Shown: positions 36,919 through 45,347 of the stretch, piece by piece | Layout of the letters: every line of letters starts with the position of its first letter | How positions within the stretch are numbered: position 1 is the first letter of the stretch | DNA from: a bacterium | GTDB taxonomy: Bacteria > Desulfobacterota > Binatia > HRBIN30 > CADEER01 | Direction of reading: 5' to 3' | DNA: 64,000 nt | NCBI GenBank assembly: GCA_030430165.1 | Contig: JAUIGL010000008.1 | Location: forward strand, 62,001-126,000 | Translations under genes and position numbers: made by a program | Notes under the pieces: generated by a model | The model's database searches: none | Seen by the model: the letters and a program-made list of their open reading frames with translations, nothing else | Told to the model about the DNA's origin: nothing

Positions 36919-39900
36919 TCAGTGTCGCCGCCCGGTCAGCGCTTCCGCGCCGCGCACGATCAACACGTGCACCACCGGAATGATCAACAATGTGAACGCG
37001 GTCGAGAAAACCAGACCGCCGACGACCGCGGCGCCGATCGGCCGCCGCGTCTCGGCGCCGGCGCCGCTCGCCAGGATCAACGGCAGAGCCCCGAGAATCG
37101 ACGTCAGGCTGGTCATCAGGATCGGCCGGAATCGGGTGCGCCCGGCTTCGAGCGCAGCATCGAGCAACTCGGCGCCGCGATCGTGCGCGCGGTTGGCGTA
37201 GTCGACCAGTAGAATCGAGTTCTTCGCCACCAGCCCGACCAGCAGAATCATGCCGACCTGGGTGAAGATGTTGATGGTGTGCCCGGAGACGTAGAGCGCG
37301 GCGAGGGCGCCGAGCAACGCCAGTGGAACACTCAGCAGAATCGTCAGCGGATCGACGAAGCTCTCGAACTGCGCCGCCAAAACCAGATAGATGAACAGCA
37401 GCGACACCGCGAACGTCGCGTAGAGCTCGGCCGAAGATTCGTAAAAGTCACGCGAATTGCCAGCCAGGGCCAGCGTGAACTGTGGAGGCATCTCCTCGAG
37501 AGCGATTCGCTCGATCTCGCGCAGCACCGGTCCGAGAGAGTGCCCGGAAGCGACGCTGCCGCTGATCTTCACGGCTCGTTCCAACTCGTAGTGATTGAGC
37601 GCCTCCGGCGCGGTCCCGGTCACGAACCGCACCAGGCTCGACAGCGGCACCATGGCCCCTCGGTTGGAGCGAACGTGGATATCGCCGATCTGCTCCGGCA
37701 CCATGCGGTATCGCGGCGCCAACGATGGAATGACGTCGTATTGCCGGTTGCGCAAGACGAACTCGCTGACCTCGCCCTCGGCGAGCGCGATCTGCAGCGC
37801 GTCGGCAATCTCCGAAACCGTCACCCCGAGCTCGGCGGCGCGGTCGCGATCGTAGAGAACTTCGACCTCGGGGTTCTCGAGCCGCAGGTCGCGGTCGACG
37901 TTGATGACGCCGTCGACCTCGCTCACTCGGTCGAGAACCGCCTGCGATACCCGGTCGAACTCGTCCAGGCTCGCCGAGGAGCTCTTGAGCACGACTTCGA
38001 TGTCGTAGAACGACGACTGCCCGAGCGACGGCAAGCTGATCGGGTAGGCGAGCAGCGCCGGCAGCTGGCGCAGCTTTCCGTAGAGCTCGCCGACGACGTC
38101 CTGCTGGCTGACGTCGCGCTCTTCCCACGGTACCAACCTGGCGTAGACGAAGCCGTTCGACGTACTGCGCGAACCGCCGGACGAAAGCCCGACTGCCGAG
38201 TACAGGTGACCGACCGCCTCGTTCTCGCCCATCATCCGCTCGACCGCCAACAAGCTTTCCCTCGTATAGGCCAGCGTCGAGCCCTGCGGCGCGCGCAGGA
38301 TGGTGAGAATCTTGCCGCGGTCCTCGGTGGGTACGAGCGAGTCGGGCAGACTCGCGAACAGGAGCACCGAGCCGACGGCGTTGGCGATGAGAAAGCCGAC
38401 GATCGCCAGCGGGTGGCGCACCGCGACCGCCAGCGCTCGGTCGTACCAGCGGTTGAGGGCGGCCAGGACGTTCTCGATCCAGGTCCATACGCGTCCGTGC
38501 TGGCGCGAGACGCGCAGATAGCGGCCGCACAGCACCGGCACCAAGGTGAGCGCGACGAAGGTCGACACCGTGACCGCCGAGGCCATGGTGATGGCGAACT
38601 CACGGAACAACCGTCCGGTGCCGCCGGTCATCAGCGACAGCGGCACCAACACCGCGACCAGCGACACCGTGGTCGCGATCACCGCGAAAAACACCTCGTT
38701 GGACCCGCGGCGCGCCGCCGTCTCCGCATCCTCGCCGAGCTCCTGGCGGCGGTAGGAGTTTTCGAGCACGACGATCGCGTCGTCGACCAGCAGCCCGATC
38801 GCCAGGACGAAAGCGAGCAGCGTCAGGACGTTGATCGAGAAGCCGAGAACGCCCATTACGGCGAGCGTACCGACCAGAGACACCGGGATGGCGATCGACG
38901 GAATGGTGGTCGCCACCGGCGAGCGCAGGAACAACAAGTTGACCAGGATCACCAGCGCGAAGGCGATGCCGAGCGTGCGCACGACTTCCTTGAGCGAAGC
39001 CTCGACGAACACCGTGTTGTCGAGCGCGGTGGCGAGCGTCACTCCCGGCGGCAGAGTCTTCTGGATGCGCGGGATCTCCTGGCGCAGCCGGTCGGTGAGC
39101 TCGAGCTCGTTGGCATTGGACTGGCGGATGACGCCGATGGCAATGATCGGCCGGCCGTCGAAACGCGTGATCGTGTCGTAGTTGGCCGAGCCGAGCTCGA
39201 CCTGGCCGATGTCGCGCAGTCGCACCGGCGCGGCGCCGTCCCAACGCACGACGACGTTCTCGAACTCCTCGGCTTCGGACAGCTGAGCGTTGGCCAACAC
39301 CGTGAACGTCCGCGTCTCGGCCTCGATCTGACCGGCTGGCAACTGCAGGTTGCTGTCGCGGATGGCGCGGCGAACGTCGCGCGGATCGACCATCCGCGCC
39401 GCCATGCGTTCGGGGTCGAGCCAAACTCGCATCGCGTAGGTGCGTTGTCCGCCAACCAGGATCCCGGCCACCCCGGGCAAGATCTGCAACGGCGTCTTCA
39501 CGTACCGGTCGGCGATGTCGGTCAGGTCGATCGCCGACAACTCTTCGCTGCGCACCTGCAACCAGATGATCGGCCGCGCGTCGGCGCTCGACTTGCGAAC
39601 CGACGGCCGCCCGGCTTCGTCGGGCAGACGATCGACGGCGCGCTGTACCGCGTTGGATACGTCGGTTGCCGCCAGGTCCAGATCGCGCCCGACCTCGAAC
39701 TCGATGGTGACGGTGCCGCCGCCAAACCGGCTCTCCGAAACGATGCTGCGGATGCCGTCGACGCCGTTGAGGGCCTGCTCGAGCGGCTCGGTGACACTGC
39801 TCTCGACCGTTTGCGCGCTCGCACCGGCGTAGGTCGTCGAGATCGAAACGATCGGCCGGTCGACGTCGGGATACTCGCGAACCGGCAGCCGGCCGAAGCT

Positions 39901-39981
39901 CGCCAGGCCGGCGAGAACGATCAGCAGGCTGAGAACGGTCGCCAGAACCGGTCGGCGGAGCGACAGCTCGGACAGAGTCAT
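36919..39981 (-). CDS. RND efflux transporter, permease subunit (AcrB/MdtB-like)
   Basis: A 1020-residue inner-membrane proton-driven pump. It opens SELSLRRPVLATVLSLLIVL, has the porter domain with GQRTYAMRVWLDPERMA, the membrane block LVDDAIVVLENSYRR with the proton-relay Asp pair, and a second half with LVPTEDRGKILTIL and GAEALTGRR at the end. Length is normal for HAE1/MFP-type pumps. It follows its adaptor gene by nine bases. No TolC-like gene lies in the window, so the outer-membrane channel is elsewhere. Confidence 0.94.
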   Translation of the reverse strand: MTLSELSLRRPVLATVLSLLIVLAGLASFGRLPVREYPDVDRPIVSISTTYAGASAQTVESSVTEPLEQALNGVDGIRSIVSESRFGGGTVTIEFEVGRDLDLAATDVSNAVQRAVDRLPDEAGRPSVRKSSADARPIIWLQVRSEELSAIDLTDIADRYVKTPLQILPGVAGILVGGQRTYAMRVWLDPERMAARMVDPRDVRRAIRDSNLQLPAGQIEAETRTFTVLANAQLSEAEEFENVVVRWDGAAPVRLRDIGQVELGSANYDTITRFDGRPIIAIGVIRQSNANELELTDRLRQEIPRIQKTLPPGVTLATALDNTVFVEASLKEVVRTLGIAFALVILVNLLFLRSPVATTIPSIAIPVSLVGTLAVMGVLGFSINVLTLLAFVLAIGLLVDDAIVVLENSYRRQELGEDAETAARRGSNEVFFAVIATTVSLVAVLVPLSLMTGGTGRLFREFAITMASAVTVSTFVALTLVPVLCGRYLRVSRQHGRVWTWIENVLAALNRWYDRALAVAVRHPLAIVGFLIANAVGSVLLFASLPDSLVPTEDRGKILTILRAPQGSTLAYTRESLLAVERMMGENEAVGHLYSAVGLSSGGSRSTSNGFVYARLVPWEERDVSQQDVVGELYGKLRQLPALLAYPISLPSLGQSSFYDIEVVLKSSSASLDEFDRVSQAVLDRVSEVDGVINVDRDLRLENPEVEVLYDRDRAAELGVTVSEIADALQIALAEGEVSEFVLRNRQYDVIPSLAPRYRMVPEQIGDIHVRSNRGAMVPLSSLVRFVTGTAPEALNHYELERAVKISGSVASGHSLGPVLREIERIALEEMPPQFTLALAGNSRDFYESSAELYATFAVSLLFIYLVLAAQFESFVDPLTILLSVPLALLGALAALYVSGHTINIFTQVGMILLVGLVAKNSILLVDYANRAHDRGAELLDAALEAGRTRFRPILMTSLTSILGALPLILASGAGAETRRPIGAAVVGGLVFSTAFTLLIIPVVHVLIVRGAEALTGRRH

Positions 39982-39990
39982 CGCCGGCGG

Positions 39991-41109
39991 CTACAGGGTA
40001 CAGGCGGGCAGGTGCGGGAATCCCAGCGAGAGTTTCGGGTTCTCCACCGGTTCATAAGGCCGCGGGTCGGTGACCGAGCCCGGGCGCAATCGCTGGTGGC
40101 CGGTGACGATGACCCTCTCGCCGGCCTGTACTCCGGACACCACTTCGATCCGATCCGGAAAGTGCTGCCCGAGCACGACCTCGCGTTCTTCCGCTTTGCC
40201 GTCCGCCGCGAGGACGAAGAGAAGCTGCCGCGTGCCGCGGCGCACCACCGCTTCCTGCGGCACCGACAGCGCGCGTTGGCTGCGACCGATCTCGAGCGCC
40301 AGGCGCGCCGACATGCCAGCCCGCAACAGGCGCTCGGGATTGCGCACTCTCGCCTGCACGCGAACGGTTCGCGTCGAGGGGTCGATGCTCGGATCGATGA
40401 CCGCGATCTCCGATTCGAACTCGAGCGTGCAGTCGCCGGCGACGCCGCGAATCTTCTGGCCGACGCGAACCCGGCCGGCGTCGCGCTCCGGCACCGTGAA
40501 CACCAGCCGCAGCGGGTCGACCTGAGTCAGCCGCACCAGGGGATCGCCCTGGTCGACGTAGGCGCCGACGCTGATGTCGCGCAGGCCGAGCTGGCCGGTG
40601 AACGGCGCGCGCACCTCGGTCTGGTTGAGCGAGGTCTTCGACTCTTCCAGCTCGCCGCGCGCCTGGTCGAGCGCCGCCGCCGCGTCGTCGAGCTCCTGAT
40701 GCGACACCAGATTCTTTTGGTGCAGCGACCGAATCCGCTCGTAGGTCGCCTTGGCGTTGGCAACGCGCGACCGCGCCACCACCAGCTGGGCCTTCTCCTG
40801 GCGGCTGTCGATGCGCGCCAGCACCCTGCCCACTTCGACCTCCGCGCCCTCCGGGAGGTCGAGGAAGGTGACGACACCGCTCGCCTCGGCGGCGATCATC
40901 GTCGAGTATGGGCTCTCGAGCGTGCCGACCGCGGTCAGCAATCGAGGCAGCTCGCTCGGCTCGAGGGCGATCGTCTCCACCACCACCGGAGAGGACGACG
41001 AATGGGGCGCGCCGCCGGCCGGGCTACCGTCGCAGCTGGCGCATACGGCCGCGGCGACCGCGAGTCCGATCAGTGCCGCAAGACGACGGTATAGGGACTG
41101 AGGTGACAT
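39991..41109 (-). CDS. RND efflux periplasmic adaptor subunit (membrane fusion protein)
   Basis: A 372-residue adaptor with an N-terminal signal and possible lipobox (AAAVCASC). It has the barrel-sandwich part IAAEASGVVTFLDLPEGAEV with a coiled hairpin (about 105-165), APFTGQLGLRDISVGAYVDQGDPL, and the beta-barrel RLVFTVPERDAGRVRVGQKI. The order fits the AcrA/MdtA family, which bridges pump and outer-membrane channel. It is the first gene of the pump operon; the 366 bp upstream contain a MITE-like element but no gene. Confidence 0.93.
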   Translation of the reverse strand: MSPQSLYRRLAALIGLAVAAAVCASCDGSPAGGAPHSSSSPVVVETIALEPSELPRLLTAVGTLESPYSTMIAAEASGVVTFLDLPEGAEVEVGRVLARIDSRQEKAQLVVARSRVANAKATYERIRSLHQKNLVSHQELDDAAAALDQARGELEESKTSLNQTEVRAPFTGQLGLRDISVGAYVDQGDPLVRLTQVDPLRLVFTVPERDAGRVRVGQKIRGVAGDCTLEFESEIAVIDPSIDPSTRTVRVQARVRNPERLLRAGMSARLALEIGRSQRALSVPQEAVVRRGTRQLLFVLAADGKAEEREVVLGQHFPDRIEVVSGVQAGERVIVTGHQRLRPGSVTDPRPYEPVENPKLSLGFPHLPACTL

Positions 41110-41273
41110 GCGATTCTCTGGCAGGAGGGTGCCTCAGCGGGCAACCTCCTACACTACAGCGGGTGCGCCAGCGCCGAAAGGGCCCCCGAATGGTGGGTAG
41201 TGGGTCAGTTTGAACCTCGGGGAGCGAGCTAATCGAACATTCTCCAGATACATCGGTGGGGCTTCGCCCCTAT

Positions 41274-41374
41274 CTGAGGGACCCTCATCCTGCCCTTCTC
41301 CCACAGGGAGAAGGGAATTCAGACGCCTCTCCCTGTGGGAGAGGTCGGCCGAAGGCCGGGTGAGGGTCCCTCGG
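41274..41374. repeat. MITE-like palindromic element
   Basis: About 100 bp with terminal inverted repeats (GAGGGACCCTCA and TGAGGGTCCCTC, extended with one mismatch) and inner stems TTCTCCCACAGGGAGAA and CTCTCCCTGTGGGAGAG. It has no open frame. It lies between the RND adaptor and the acetyltransferase gene, in a gap without genes. Non-autonomous elements of this look recur in many GC-rich genomes. Confidence 0.7.
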
Positions 41375-41475
41375 ATGACCGAGCGTAGCGAGGCTCTGTT
41401 TCTTTGCGGAGCGCCAAACCGACCCACTACCGAATGGTGTGGTATCGTGTCGATTTTCGTGAATAGTGCGCCGTG

Positions 41476-41943
41476 ATGCCAGACATGATCGTCAAGCTGT
41501 ACGACCTCCCCCCGCTCGACGAGAGCCTCGCCGCGTGTCGCCGCGAGGGAGTCGCGATCCGCCGCGCCCGACCGCCCGAGCGACCGCGATTGCTCGAGTG
41601 GATCGGCGAGCACTATGGTTTCTGGTCGAGCGAGGTCGAACGTTGCTTCGCCCACACACCGGTGAGCTGCCACATCGCGGTGCGCGACACCGAGGTCGTC
41701 GGTTTTTCTTGCCACGATGCCTTTGCGCCCAACTTTTTCGGACCGACCGGTGTGGCGGCGGACGCGCAAGGGCGGGGAATCGGCACCGCCCTCCTGCTGG
41801 CAGCGCTCCACGATCAACGCGCCCAGGGGTACGCCTACTCGATCATCGGCGGAGTCGGCCCTGCCGAGTTCTACGAACGATCGGTCGGCGCCATCGTCAT
41901 CCCCGGCTCCGATCCCGGTCCGTACGACGATCTCCTGGTCTGA
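41476..41943 (+). CDS. GNAT-family N-acetyltransferase
   Basis: A 155-residue protein of the GCN5-related acetyltransferase fold. The acetyl-CoA motif is VAADAQGRGIGTALLLAALH (R/Q-x-x-G-x-G/A type), after VVGFSCHDAFAPNFFGPTGV. The end contains GPAEFYERSVGAIVIPGSD. The acceptor amine is unknown. Start is uncertain among GTG 41473, ATG 41476 and ATG 41485; no good ribosome binding site is seen. It lies 30 bp before the MutS-like gene. Confidence 0.85.
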   Translation: MPDMIVKLYDLPPLDESLAACRREGVAIRRARPPERPRLLEWIGEHYGFWSSEVERCFAHTPVSCHIAVRDTEVVGFSCHDAFAPNFFGPTGVAADAQGRGIGTALLLAALHDQRAQGYAYSIIGGVGPAEFYERSVGAIVIPGSDPGPYDDLLV

Positions 41944-41973
41944 GACCGCGCCACTCCGGCCCAACCGATCCAG

Positions 41974-43758
41974 ATGCCAAGCCCACGGGAGCTCTACGAA
42001 GAGCGACGCGGCCGAGCCCGCAGCGACGTCGACTCGCTGCGCCGGCGCGAGCGCTCGATCGGCAGCATGCGCCTCTACCTCTTCATCGCCGGCGTCGCCC
42101 TCGCCTGGTTGGCGATCGACTTCGCCTTGCTGCCGCTCGCCCTGATCGCGCTGCCGGTGATCGGCTTCATCGGGCTGGTCGTCCGCCACGGCCGCGTCAT
42201 CACCGAGCGCCAGCGCGCAGAGCGGCGCGAGCAGTTCTACGACCATGGAATCGCGCGGATCGACGGCACCTGGACCGAACGCGGGCTGCGCGGCGAGCAG
42301 TTCCGCGACCCTTCCCACCCCTACTCCGACGATCTCGACATCTTCGGCCACGGGTCTCTGTTTCAACTGCTCTGCTGCGCCCGCAGCTCGGCGGGGTTGC
42401 AGACACTCGCCGACTGGCTGCGCCATCCGAGTCACCCCGGCGAGGTCGGCGAGCGCCAGCAGGCCGTGCGCGAGCTCACACCGCAGAACGAGCGGCGTGA
42501 GCACCTGGCGTTGATCGGCGACCTGGAGGTCTCCGCGATCGACCCCGACTACCTCGTCGAGTGGGCGGCGCGCGGCACGTCTCCACACCTCGCCACAGCG
42601 CGGCCGCTCGCCGCCGGCCTGGTCGCCGTCACCATCGCCACCTTTTTCCTGCAAGGGCTGGGCGCAATCAGTCCCAACGTCTTCCTGGTCGCTCTCGCGG
42701 CGCAGGGCGCCTTCGGCGCGTGGCGACGCCACGCCAATCACGACGTGGTCGGCAGCCTCGAGCTCGCCGCCGCGGAGCTGCGCGCACTGACGCTGTTGAT
42801 CGCCGAGATCGAGGGCAGCGACTTCGAGAGCGAAAAGCTGCGCGCTCTCAAAGCCGTGCTGGAGACCGAGGGCAAAGACGCCTCCGCCGCCATCGCCGAG
42901 CTGCACAGCTCGATCCAGCTGCTCGACGCGCGCCGCAACATGCTGTTCGCGCCGATCTCGATCTTCTTCCTGTGGACCAGCCAACTCTCGATGGCGATCG
43001 AGGGGTGGCGCGAGCGCTACGGCGAACGCCTCCCGGCCTGGCTGCACGCGGTCGGCGAGTACGAGGCGCTGTGCTCGCTGTCCGCGTTCGCCTTCGAACG
43101 CGACTCGGCCGCCTACCCGACGATCAACGAAGGTTCGACCCGTATTGTCGCCCGCGATCTGCGCCATCCTTTGATGACCACCGGACAGTGCGTCGCCAAC
43201 GACGTCCGACTCGATTCGGAGCAGGCCCTGTTGCTGGTGAGCGGGTCCAACATGTCGGGCAAGAGCACGCTGCTGCGCACCATCGGCAGCAACGCGGTGC
43301 TCGCCCAGCTCGGCGCACCCGTATGCGCCGCGCAGCTCGAGATGACGCCGCTTCAGGTCGCCAGCTCGATGCGAACCCAGGATTCGCTACTCGACGGTAC
43401 CTCGCGCTTCTACGCCGAGATCAAGCGACTGAAACAGATCATCGATCACGCCGGCGGGCAGCCTCCCCTGCTGTTCTTGTTGGACGAGGTGCTGCACGGC
43501 ACCAATTCGCACGACCGCCGCATCGGCGCCGAAGCGATCGTCACCGCGCTGATCGCCAACGGCGCCATCGGCTTGGTGACCACCCACGACCTGACGCTCG
43601 CCGAGATCGCCGACGACCTCGGCTCACGCGCGCGCAACGTCCACTTCGCCGATCGGCTGGTCGATGGCGAGATGGTGTTCGACTACAAGATGCACGACGG
43701 CCCGGTACGGCGCAGCAACGCCCTCGGCTTGATGCGCGCAATCGGCATCGAAGTGTAG
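41974..43758 (+). CDS. Membrane-anchored MutS-like ATPase
   Basis: A 594-residue protein with two hydrophobic segments at about residues 30-70 (MRLYLFIAGVALAWLAIDF and the next helix), a helical clamp-like middle with another hydrophobic stretch at about 210-230, and a C-terminal MutS domain V. Walker A is GSNMSGKST (about 424-432), followed by QVASSMRTQDSLLDGTSRFY, LLFLLDEVLHGTN (Walker B) and LVTTHDLTLAEIA. It lacks the N-terminal mismatch-recognition domain. Such proteins are annotated MutS-like but are not proven repair enzymes; membrane anchoring suggests another role. Confidence 0.88.
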   Translation: MPSPRELYEERRGRARSDVDSLRRRERSIGSMRLYLFIAGVALAWLAIDFALLPLALIALPVIGFIGLVVRHGRVITERQRAERREQFYDHGIARIDGTWTERGLRGEQFRDPSHPYSDDLDIFGHGSLFQLLCCARSSAGLQTLADWLRHPSHPGEVGERQQAVRELTPQNERREHLALIGDLEVSAIDPDYLVEWAARGTSPHLATARPLAAGLVAVTIATFFLQGLGAISPNVFLVALAAQGAFGAWRRHANHDVVGSLELAAAELRALTLLIAEIEGSDFESEKLRALKAVLETEGKDASAAIAELHSSIQLLDARRNMLFAPISIFFLWTSQLSMAIEGWRERYGERLPAWLHAVGEYEALCSLSAFAFERDSAAYPTINEGSTRIVARDLRHPLMTTGQCVANDVRLDSEQALLLVSGSNMSGKSTLLRTIGSNAVLAQLGAPVCAAQLEMTPLQVASSMRTQDSLLDGTSRFYAEIKRLKQIIDHAGGQPPLLFLLDEVLHGTNSHDRRIGAEAIVTALIANGAIGLVTTHDLTLAEIADDLGSRARNVHFADRLVDGEMVFDYKMHDGPVRRSNALGLMRAIGIEV

Positions 43759-43966
43759 CTCGGAACTCGCTTTGCTCGTAGGCAGAGGCTTGGGCATGGG
43801 CAAAGGCAAAGGGTGGTGGTCGCCGACGCGACTACCCGTTTGACCGGCGTTTCTTTCACCGAATGATCCGGCCGACATACCCGCATATCTGACCGTGGTT
43901 CCGACGCTCGTGAAATCCCGGTCGGGCCGTATTGGAGCCCGCAACCAGCGATGATACGGCAATCGG

Positions 43967-44380
43967 ATGAGCAAGGAACTGGAAGAGGGATCGGAGCTCC
44001 AACTCGACTTCAACAAGCTCGCCAAGGTCGCGGCCAACGCGCCCGACGTGCTGCCGGTAGCCGTGCAGCATGCCGACACCAAGGAGATCATCCTGGTCGC
44101 GTACGCCAACCAGCTGGCGCTGAAGACGGCGATCGACACCCGCACGGCGGTCTTCTGGAGCACCTCGCGCAACGAGCTGTGGGAGAAGGGCAAAACCTCC
44201 GGCGAGATGTTCGACCTGCTCGAGGTACGCGTCAACTGCGAGCAGAACTCGCTGGTCTACATCGTGCGCCCGCGCCGCGGTGACATCTGCCACACCAAGA
44301 ACGAGAAGGGCGAGCCGCGCAACTGTTACTATCGGCGGTTGGATTGGGATTCGGGCGCGCTGGAGAATCTGGATCCGTGA
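43967..44380 (+). CDS. hisI: Phosphoribosyl-AMP cyclohydrolase-like protein, altered metal motif
   Basis: A 137-residue protein of the HisI family, the third step of histidine synthesis, which opens the adenine ring of PR-AMP. It has ILVAYANQLALKTAIDTRTAVFWS, LWEKGKTSGEM and C-terminal GDICHTKNEKG with a CYYRR end. The zinc cysteines are kept, but the usual Asp-Cys-Asp-x-Asp triad reads Asn-Cys-Glu-x-Asn (VNCEQNSL). So the Mg-binding aspartates are all replaced, which casts some doubt on normal activity. No other his gene is adjacent. Confidence 0.8.
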   Translation: MSKELEEGSELQLDFNKLAKVAANAPDVLPVAVQHADTKEIILVAYANQLALKTAIDTRTAVFWSTSRNELWEKGKTSGEMFDLLEVRVNCEQNSLVYIVRPRRGDICHTKNEKGEPRNCYYRRLDWDSGALENLDP

Positions 44381-44385
44381 GGTGC

Positions 44386-44492
44386 GGGATCTGGGAGCTG
44401 GGAGCTGGGATCTAGGGGAGGTAGGCAGCTACTAGATACTCGCGCGAAGCGCGCACCACCCCCAGATCCCAACTCCCAGATCCTAGATCCCA
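44386..44492. repeat. Imperfect inverted repeat between convergent genes
   Basis: Left arm GGGATCTGGGAGCTGGGA plus GGATCTAGGGG, right arm CCCCCAGATCCCAACTCCCAG plus TCCTAGATCCC, separated by about 40 bp. It fills the space between the hisI stop and the GST stop and can serve as a two-way terminator; its low-complexity GGGAGCT steps suggest an interspersed repeat. Confidence 0.6.
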
Positions 44493-44493
44493 A

Positions 44494-45135
44494 TCAAGCG
44501 GCAGCCGCGGCCGCGGCGAGATCCGCCGAAACCTCCGCCACCGAAGGTCGCGAACGCACCGCATCCGACCATCGAGCGACATTCGTTGCTGCCTCGGGGG
44601 GAGCGGCGCCGAGGGTCGACGCGGCGAAGATCATTACCGCCATGGCGATGTCGGCGACACTGAAGCGATCGCAGTAGAAGTCGCGCCCCGCGAGGTCGCG
44701 GTCGAGCTCTTCGTACAGTCGCGCCAGCTCGGCTTGCGCCGCTGCCGCGCGCTCGGCGACGTGCGGATCGTCGGTCGGGTAGAAGACGGTCTCGATCAGA
44801 TCCCAGATGTGCGGGAACCAGATCTCGTCGACCGCCGCCTCCTGCCGGCGGCAGCGAGCGCGCTCTTTGATCGACGCGGGGAAGAGCGGCGGCTGCGGGT
44901 ACTTCTCTTCGAGGTACTCGGCGATCAGCGTCGAGTCGTAGACGACGACGTCGCCGTCGACCAGCAACGGCACCTGGCGCTTGGGGTTGAGCCTCACCAC
45001 CTCGGGATGATGTGGCAGGTAGCGATCCTCGCGGCTCCATCCCACCTGGATGAGCTCGTGCTCGAGCCCCTTCTCGGCGAGAGCGATCCTCGCCTTGGCG
45101 GAAAACAGGGACAGTGGTCCGGAATAGAGCTTCAT
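44494..45135 (-). CDS. Glutathione S-transferase family protein
   Basis: A 213-residue protein. The thioredoxin-like N-domain starts KLYSGPLSLFSAKARIALAEKG and has NPKRQVPLLVDGDVVVYDSTLIAEYLEEKY, with the cis-Pro and the Glu/Asp-Ser glutathione-binding motif. The C-terminal helical domain contains GRDFYCDRFSVADIAMAVMI. This fits soluble GSTs. A catalytic Ser/Tyr is likely at Ser5 or Ser9. The ATG at 45135 follows GGAGGGGAG. Substrate unknown. It is divergent from the regB-like gene. Confidence 0.9.
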   Translation of the reverse strand: MKLYSGPLSLFSAKARIALAEKGLEHELIQVGWSREDRYLPHHPEVVRLNPKRQVPLLVDGDVVVYDSTLIAEYLEEKYPQPPLFPASIKERARCRRQEAAVDEIWFPHIWDLIETVFYPTDDPHVAERAAAAQAELARLYEELDRDLAGRDFYCDRFSVADIAMAVMIFAASTLGAAPPEAATNVARWSDAVRSRPSVAEVSADLAAAAAAA

Positions 45136-45273
45136 GGTCTCCCCTCCATCGGTGGACCAAGATCGTGCTCGACCTCATACCGCTTGAAAAGTACCACCTC
45201 GGCGACCTCGACCAGGACCGGTACGAGCCGAACCCCGGGAGCACCGCGCGAAACGGTCTGCCGACTGCTCCCT

Positions 45274-45288
45274 GCGACACTTAGCCGC
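45274..45288 (+). promoter_or_regulatory. RegA/RegR-box-like site before the sensor kinase gene
   Basis: GCGACACTTAGCCGC lies 59 bp upstream of the regB-like ATG. It fits 14 of 15 positions of the published RegR box as I remember it, GNG(A/G)C(A/G)TTNNGNCGC. The same GCGACA-N5-CCGC core occurs four times between 52086 and 52196. Confidence 0.5.
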
Positions 45289-45347
45289 AGGCCAAATGCC
45301 GCGCATATCCTGTCGATCCACCTGCCATCGGCATATGCTGCTCGGCA

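Noticed and set aside
37279-41094. A very long open frame on the plus strand across the RND pump genes
   Set aside because: It is antisense to two clear pump genes; high third-position GC keeps the opposite frame free of stops. The translated product is Arg/Gln/His-rich with no domain.
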